Below, in pieces: positions 6,701-10,606 of a DNA stretch of 10,606 nt. Every line of letters begins with the position of its first letter. Positions within the stretch are counted from its first letter, which is position 1. A program made the position numbers and the translations under genes. The DNA lies in assembly GCA_018062725.1 (NCBI GenBank), contig JAGORP010000076.1, forward strand, positions 1 to 10,606, read 5' to 3'. The notes beneath the pieces were generated by a model. It was not told the DNA's origin, did not search any database, and saw nothing but the letters and a program-made list of their open reading frames with translations. Source of the DNA: Flavobacterium sp. (GTDB lineage Bacteria; Bacteroidota; Bacteroidia; Flavobacteriales; Flavobacteriaceae).

Positions 6701-8069
6701 AAAAAGAATTTTGTTATTGTTTCCTGATGGAGTAGGTATTCGAAACTATCTTTATTCCGATGTTTTTAAAAATACGAATGCGGAATTGATTTTATACCAT
6801 AATTTTGATCAAAAAACAATCGCGGATATAAAAAACGTTACGGGAATTGAAGGGGATGTTGTTATTCCAAAATACACCGAATCGGTAAAAGAAAAGTTTC
6901 TTAGAGAACTAATATGTCTTTGCCGGTTGAAACAAAATGCCAAGCAGTTGGGGAATCCAACTCTATTAACCAATTGGAATACAAATCATAAAAAACTTTT
7001 AAAGAAAGTGTTTTATAAAGGGATTGAATTGGTATCGACATTTCTAAACAAATATGAAACTATTCTTAAATTGGAACAAATGCATCAGAAAGCGATGCGA
7101 AGTAATCCTTTTTATCAAAAAGTTATCCTCCAGATTCAAGAAGTCAAACCTGACATTGTGTTTTGTGCACATCAAAGAGCTATTCAAGCCGGTCCAATTT
7201 TTGCTGCAGCATCCAGTTTGAATATAGAAACGGTTACCGTCATATTCTCTTGGGATAATCTACCCAAGGCCAGGATGGCTGTCAAAGCGGATAAGTATTT
7301 GGTTTGGTCAGACTATATGAAAAACGAACTTTCTTTTTATTATCCGGAGGTTAAATCTGAAACAATTGATGTAACCGGAACTCCTCAGTTTGAGTTTTAT
7401 AAAGACAAAAGATTGATTCAAAGTAAAGAAGTTTTTTTCGCTCAACAGGGTTTGGATTGCAATAAAAAAGTTATTTGTTTTTCAGGAGATGATATCAAAA
7501 CATCACCGGATGATCCAAAATACCTGAATGATATTGCTGAAGAAATTACAAAGGCTAATTTAGATGCAGATTTTCAGATTCTATTGCGAAGATGCCCGGT
7601 AGATCTATCGAATCGATTTGATGTCGTGATTCAGAAATATCCGAAACTGATTAAAGTAGCGAATCCGTTATGGAAATTTAATAATGAGAAAGATTGGACA
7701 ACAGTCTATCCGTCTTTAGAGGATGTTGCACTTCTCATAAATACAGTGTATCATAGTGAGTTCGTCGTAAATGTGGGTTCTACCATGGCTTTTGATTTCT
7801 TTATGTTCCATAAGCCATGCGTGTTTATTAACTATGACCAACAAAATCAAACCGACAGCAATTGGTCGGTCAAAACAATATACGAGTTTCAACACTTTAA
7901 AAGTATGCCCAATAATGAAGCTGTTTTTTGGTTGAATAATAAAGAAGAAATAGTTGCTATTATAAAATCGTATCCTAATTTTGATTTGAACCCAATGTGG
8001 GATTGGACAGATATTATATTGGGTGATAGCCTGAATTCAAGTGCTAAAATCAAACAAACATTAAACTAA
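6693..8069 (+). CDS. GT-B-like surface carbohydrate biosynthesis protein
   Basis: The product is 458 aa, soluble, with no signal peptide. The architecture suggests two Rossmann-like halves: the N-terminal half opens with RILLLFPDGVGIRNYL (5-20) and contains VKPDIVFCAHQR (151-162), FSWDNLPKAR (185-194) and LVWSDYMKNEL (203-213). The link VTGTPQFEFY (227-236) leads into the C-terminal half, with ICFSGDD (261-267), FQILLRRCP (294-302) and VNVGSTMAFDFF (359-370) followed by KPCVFINYD. The SDYMKNEL, GTPQFE and GSTMAFDFF pattern resembles the CDP-glycerol glycerophosphotransferase / capsule-synthesis glycosyltransferase groups; donor and acceptor are unknown. Its ATG is embedded in the neuC remnant, and it abuts the GT4 gene with no spacer (TAA then ATG), so those two are surely co-transcribed. 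Function as a transferase is inferred from fold-like motifs and locus. Confidence 0.8.
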   Translation: MGKKRILLLFPDGVGIRNYLYSDVFKNTNAELILYHNFDQKTIADIKNVTGIEGDVVIPKYTESVKEKFLRELICLCRLKQNAKQLGNPTLLTNWNTNHKKLLKKVFYKGIELVSTFLNKYETILKLEQMHQKAMRSNPFYQKVILQIQEVKPDIVFCAHQRAIQAGPIFAAASSLNIETVTVIFSWDNLPKARMAVKADKYLVWSDYMKNELSFYYPEVKSETIDVTGTPQFEFYKDKRLIQSKEVFFAQQGLDCNKKVICFSGDDIKTSPDDPKYLNDIAEEITKANLDADFQILLRRCPVDLSNRFDVVIQKYPKLIKVANPLWKFNNEKDWTTVYPSLEDVALLINTVYHSEFVVNVGSTMAFDFFMFHKPCVFINYDQQNQTDSNWSVKTIYEFQHFKSMPNNEAVFWLNNKEEIVAIIKSYPNFDLNPMWDWTDIILGDSLNSSAKIKQTLN

Positions 8070-9218
8070 ATGCACATCTGTTTCCTAACCAACGAATATC
8101 CAAAAGCAGGTTTCCCCCATGGAGGCTTGGGTAGTTTTGTAAAAACTATGGCAGAAGCTTTAGTGGTTAAAGGAATTCAGGTTAGCGTTGTGGGTTTAAA
8201 TTATGTGCTTTCAGATGAAACGGAAACTGTAAATGGCGTTACCGTTATTCGAATTCGTAAAAGTAACGTAAAAGGATTGGCTTGGTATTTTAATTCCAAA
8301 AATATCGCGAAAACGATTGCTGCCATTCATCAAAAAAATCCCATTGATATTATAGAAGGAGCCGAATTATCACTTGCGTTTTTACCTAAAATTAAAGAAA
8401 TAAAATACGCGATTCGCCTACATGGGGGACATCATTTTTTTGCAGAAGGGGAAAACAGAGGAATTAATGGGTGGAAAGGATTTCAAGAAAAACGCTCCTT
8501 TAAAAAAGCGGATGCTTTTATTGCGGTTTCCAATTATGTTAAAAGCCATACGGCAACGTATTTGAGTTATCATCATAAGCCTGTTGAAGTTATTTTTAAT
8601 CCCATTAATAGTCAGTTATTTCAACCTCAAGACATAACAATTGAACTCAATAACATCACTTTTGCAGGGACTCTTTGTAAAAAAAAAGGTGTCCGTCAGT
8701 TGATTCAGGCCTTTCCACTAGTAAAAGAGCAATTTCCTAAGGCTATTTTGAATTTGTATGGCAGAGATTGGTTGTTTCCAGATGGCAGTTCTTATCTGAA
8801 AATGGTGAAGGAAACCGAATTACCTAAGTTAGGAGTGTTTGCCAAAGATGTTATTTTTCACGGAGCTGTTTCTTTTACTGAAATTCCTAATGCTTATGCT
8901 AAAGCTGCGGTTTGTGTATTTCCTTCCCACATGGAAACCTTAGGTTTGGTCGCGCCCGAAGCTATGGCTATGCAAAAACCTGTAATTTTCACCAAGTTGG
9001 GGCCAGGTCCGGAAGTGATTACTGATGGCGAAACCGGTTGGTTGTGCAATCCTCACGAACCTGTAGATATTGCCAATAAAATTATACAGGTTTTAAGTAA
9101 TCCTGAAAAAGCCCAAGAAATTGCAAAACAAGCCAAACGATTTGTTTCAGAACAATTTGAACTCCATGAAATAGTTCAAAAAAATATAAACTTTTACAAA
9201 AAAACACTTCTTTTTTAA
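8070..9218 (+). CDS. Glycosyltransferase family 4 protein
   Basis: The product is 382 aa, normal for a GT4 enzyme, cytoplasmic or at the inner face of the membrane, likely adding one sugar to the lipid-linked repeat unit. The N-terminal Rossmann half has ICFLTNEYP (3-11) and the Gly-rich HGGLGSFV (17-24) typical of GT4. AFIAVSNYVK (149-158) and VIFNPIN (174-180) end the first half; FAGTLCKKKGV (198-208) starts the second. The retaining GT-B signature E-x7-E is E289...E297 in METLGLVAPEAMA, followed by KPVIFT and PEVITDGETGWL (314-325). Its ATG directly follows the previous stop codon. Nine adenines in a row at 8679-8687 encode the CKKKG turn and could slip. No clear terminator follows; a 7-bp repeat array begins 44 bp after the stop. 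Sugar donor cannot be deduced. Confidence 0.94.
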   Translation: MHICFLTNEYPKAGFPHGGLGSFVKTMAEALVVKGIQVSVVGLNYVLSDETETVNGVTVIRIRKSNVKGLAWYFNSKNIAKTIAAIHQKNPIDIIEGAELSLAFLPKIKEIKYAIRLHGGHHFFAEGENRGINGWKGFQEKRSFKKADAFIAVSNYVKSHTATYLSYHHKPVEVIFNPINSQLFQPQDITIELNNITFAGTLCKKKGVRQLIQAFPLVKEQFPKAILNLYGRDWLFPDGSSYLKMVKETELPKLGVFAKDVIFHGAVSFTEIPNAYAKAAVCVFPSHMETLGLVAPEAMAMQKPVIFTKLGPGPEVITDGETGWLCNPHEPVDIANKIIQVLSNPEKAQEIAKQAKRFVSEQFELHEIVQKNINFYKKTLLF

Positions 9219-9262
9219 TATTTGATTACGCTTTGTTGGGGTCTGTAGAAATGGTTAGCTGA

Positions 9263-9316
9263 GAATTCAGAATTCAGAATTCAGAATTCAGAATTCAGAA
9301 TTCAGAATTCAGAATT
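9263..9316. repeat. Heptanucleotide tandem repeat (GAATTCA)n
   Basis: Seven exact GAATTCA units run from 9263 to 9311, followed by a partial GAATT. Every unit contains an EcoRI-type palindrome GAATTC, so single strands can pair in many registers. It begins 44 bp after the GT4 stop and is outside any supported gene. A unit of 7 bp would shift a reading frame, but with no overlapping gene it is best seen as a length-variable non-coding microsatellite. Confidence 0.97.
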
Positions 9317-9318
9317 TT

Positions 9319-9777
9319 GAATGGAATGGGATGCGGATGAAACGTATAATACGGATGGTGGCTGATTTTGTTTTTGAATTGGTACTACTGGTTCTTGAAG
9401 GAGGGTGATTTTACCGCAGATTCGCTGATTGTAGAATGTGTCTCGCGAAATTTTATAAGGAAATACACGAAGTTTATTGAAAATGGTGAGCACTAAGCAA
9501 AACACATGTTCTAAAAAATACAACACTTGTTCTTGAGAATGTCCTCCCTATTAATTTGTCTGTTTAAATGCAATTTGTTGTGTTAATTTTAAGACGAGAA
9601 AGCACTTGAATCCTGTCTGTTTTTTTAAAATTAATTTTTTAAACGCCTGTAAAAGTTAAAGAATTTTATAGTTAATCATCATAGATTCGATATTTTATGA
9701 GGCTAATTAGGTTTTCCTAGTTTTTATGAAAAAACGTGATTATATAACAAAATAGTGTTATTTGCTTTTTTTTCGAT
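9319..9777. other. Non-coding region after the glycosyltransferase genes
   Basis: About 460 bp without a convincing gene on either strand. The stretch around 9411-9432 (ACCGCAGATTCGCTGATT) resembles degenerate intergenic text frequent in Flavobacterium-type genomes. AACACATGTTCT (9501-9512) and AACACTTGTTCT (9522-9533) are near-identical direct repeats 21 bp apart. A nine-codon frame starts at 9726 (MKKRDYITK) and stops at once. No hairpin with a T-run is seen near the end of the GT4 gene. Confidence 0.6.
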
Positions 9778-9808
9778 TTGTGGTTGTCAAGTGTTATTTT
9801 TATATTTG
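9777..9808 (+). promoter_or_regulatory. Promoter-like element at the 5' end of the receiver gene
   Basis: TTTG (9777-9780), 20 bp, then TATATTTG (9801-9808) matches the Bacteroidota -33/-7 pattern well. It falls inside the first codons of the longest receiver frame. If it is used, transcription would start near 9815, and the first in-frame ATG is at 9883, giving a shortened protein. AT-richness makes chance matches possible. Confidence 0.4.
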
Positions 9809-10170
9809 AGAGTCAAAGTATTTACTGCCATTTGCACTTTACATCAAAAATCATCAGTAATTTTGACGAAACAGCAGATATAATGGAATTTAATTCTTCC
9901 GTAACTGCGATTCAATATTTAGAAGAATTTCAAAATGTAACCACTAAATTACCGGATTTGATTTTTTTGGATATCTATATGCCTCTTTTAGATGGTTTTG
10001 CTTTTATTGAAAAGTTCAATTCGCTTTCTGATACTCTGAAGAAACACACTAAAATATGTATTTTATCAACGACTGTTGATGATTTGTATATTCACAAGGC
10101 AAAAATCGATGAATCGGTTTTATTTTCTAGTAAGCCTATTACAAAGGAATTCATAGCCAGTATTTTTTAA
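9778..10170 (+). CDS. Response-regulator receiver-domain protein, N-terminus decayed
   Basis: A single-domain receiver (CheY-like) of up to 130 aa. The phospho-acceptor is clear in DLIFLDIYMPLLDG (D65), followed by a switch Ser/Thr in ICILSTT (S97/T98) and the conserved lysine in SSKP (K119). The first strand, which should end in an acidic DD or DDD, reads VIFIFESQS, so the metal-binding acidic pair is ES. There is no ATG: an in-frame stop lies at 9745-9747, the only starts before the domain are TTG (9778 or 9784), and the first ATG (9883) would drop the first strand and helix. I infer a damaged 5' end, perhaps by recombination in the repeat-rich region before it; a pseudogene is likely. No histidine kinase is next to it. 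If functional, it could not bind Mg2+ normally. Confidence 0.65.
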   Translation: MWLSSVIFIFESQSIYCHLHFTSKIISNFDETADIMEFNSSVTAIQYLEEFQNVTTKLPDLIFLDIYMPLLDGFAFIEKFNSLSDTLKKHTKICILSTTVDDLYIHKAKIDESVLFSSKPITKEFIASIF

Positions 10171-10174
10171 TTTC

Positions 10175-10189
10175 GTTTCACTTCGAAAC
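10175..10189 (+). terminator. Weak hairpin after the receiver gene
   Basis: GTTTC-ACTTC-GAAAC forms a 5-bp stem four bases after the receiver stop, followed by CCTTTTCTT rather than a pure T-run. It may end the transcript but is too short for a firm call. Confidence 0.3.
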
Positions 10190-10243
10190 CTTTTCTTAGA
10201 TTGTTTCAACATAATTGTATATTTACTTTTTAAAAAAAAGTGA

Positions 10244-10606
10244 ATGAATTTTTTACATTTAATATATACCGATTATAAAAAATATAAAAAATACGGTGGA
10301 AATTTTTTTACCATTGTATTTTTTACACAAGGTTTTTGGGCCATTTTTCAATATCGGATTGCAAATGGTATTTACCGGAAAATTAAAATACCATTAGTGC
10401 GTCAATTATCACTTCTGTTGTGCCTATTATGGCAAAAAATTATAGAAATGACAACCGGAATTTCCATTCCTGCTTCTGTGACTATCGGAGATTCTTTTTA
10501 TATAGGTCATTTTGGAGGTATAATTTTAAATGCAAAATCAATTATAGGTAACAATTGTAATATTTCGCAAGGTGTTACAATTGGTGTTTCAGGAAATGAT
10601 GGGAAA
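10244..10606 (+). CDS. Serine O-acetyltransferase-like hexapeptide protein (partial, 3' end outside window)
   Basis: The frame is open from ATG 10244 to the last base (121 codons, ending in Lys). The N-terminal part (1-70) is helical and basic with hydrophobic stretches (FFTIVFFTQGFWAIF, LSLLLCLLW), as in short CysE/EpsC-type acetyltransferases. From about residue 73 left-handed beta-helix hexapeptides begin: ISIPASVTIGDSFYIGHFGG, then IIGNNCNISQGVTIG. H89 in the GHFGG turn corresponds to the catalytic histidine region of serine acetyltransferases. In glycan loci such proteins are often annotated as serine acetyltransferases but may acetylate a sugar precursor instead. TATATTTA at 10218-10225 is a 7-of-8 match to the -7 consensus, 18 bp before the ATG. 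The missing part should hold the remaining coils and C-terminus. Confidence 0.88.
   Translation, partial: MNFLHLIYTDYKKYKKYGGNFFTIVFFTQGFWAIFQYRIANGIYRKIKIPLVRQLSLLLCLLWQKIIEMTTGISIPASVTIGDSFYIGHFGGIILNAKSIIGNNCNISQGVTIGVSGNDGK

Noticed and set aside
9302..9526. 74-aa frame on the - strand near the heptamer array
   Set aside because: Lies in non-coding DNA, ends within the microsatellite, and shows no domain or start context.

Overview
The window looks like part of a surface-polysaccharide (capsule or O-antigen type) locus of a Flavobacterium-like member of the Bacteroidota. The evidence is low G+C, a TAnnTTTG-type promoter element, tightly packed genes without strong Shine-Dalgarno sites, a DUF4143-type AAA ATPase of a kind common in this phylum, and characteristic non-coding intergenic repeats. 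All supported genes are on the + strand.

Layout. 1-383 holds three copies of a 127-137 bp tandem repeat, which probably continues left of the window. 384-653 is AT-rich non-coding DNA with a hairpin. 654-1817 encodes a stand-alone AAA ATPase with a DUF4143-type C-terminus. 1848-2888 is neuB and 3083-4207 is neuC, together the first and last steps from UDP-HexNAc to a nonulosonic (sialic-type) acid. They are separated by a REP-like inverted repeat and a promoter. 4207-5643 is an MBOAT acyltransferase and 5647-6603 is an SGNH-like partner, a likely pair for O-acylating the glycan. 6693-8069 (a GT-B-like surface carbohydrate enzyme) and 8070-9218 (a GT4 glycosyltransferase) follow. Next come a 7-bp tandem repeat, about 460 bp without a gene, a response-regulator receiver gene with a decayed N-terminus (9778-10170), and the start of a serine-acetyltransferase-type left-handed beta-helix protein (10244 to window end).

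How it works together (inference). NeuC and NeuB supply ManNAc-type sugar and the C9 acid. The CMP-activating enzyme is not in the window. The two glycosyltransferases and the later acetyltransferase build or modify the repeat unit, and the MBOAT/SGNH pair acylates it at or beyond the inner membrane.

The most informative signal is a scar. The 41 bp just before the 6693 gene match the 3' end of neuC at 37 of 41 positions, in the neuC reading frame, with mostly synonymous differences. This suggests that neuC once abutted the 6693 gene and that the AT-richer MBOAT-SGNH pair was inserted between them as an exchangeable cassette.
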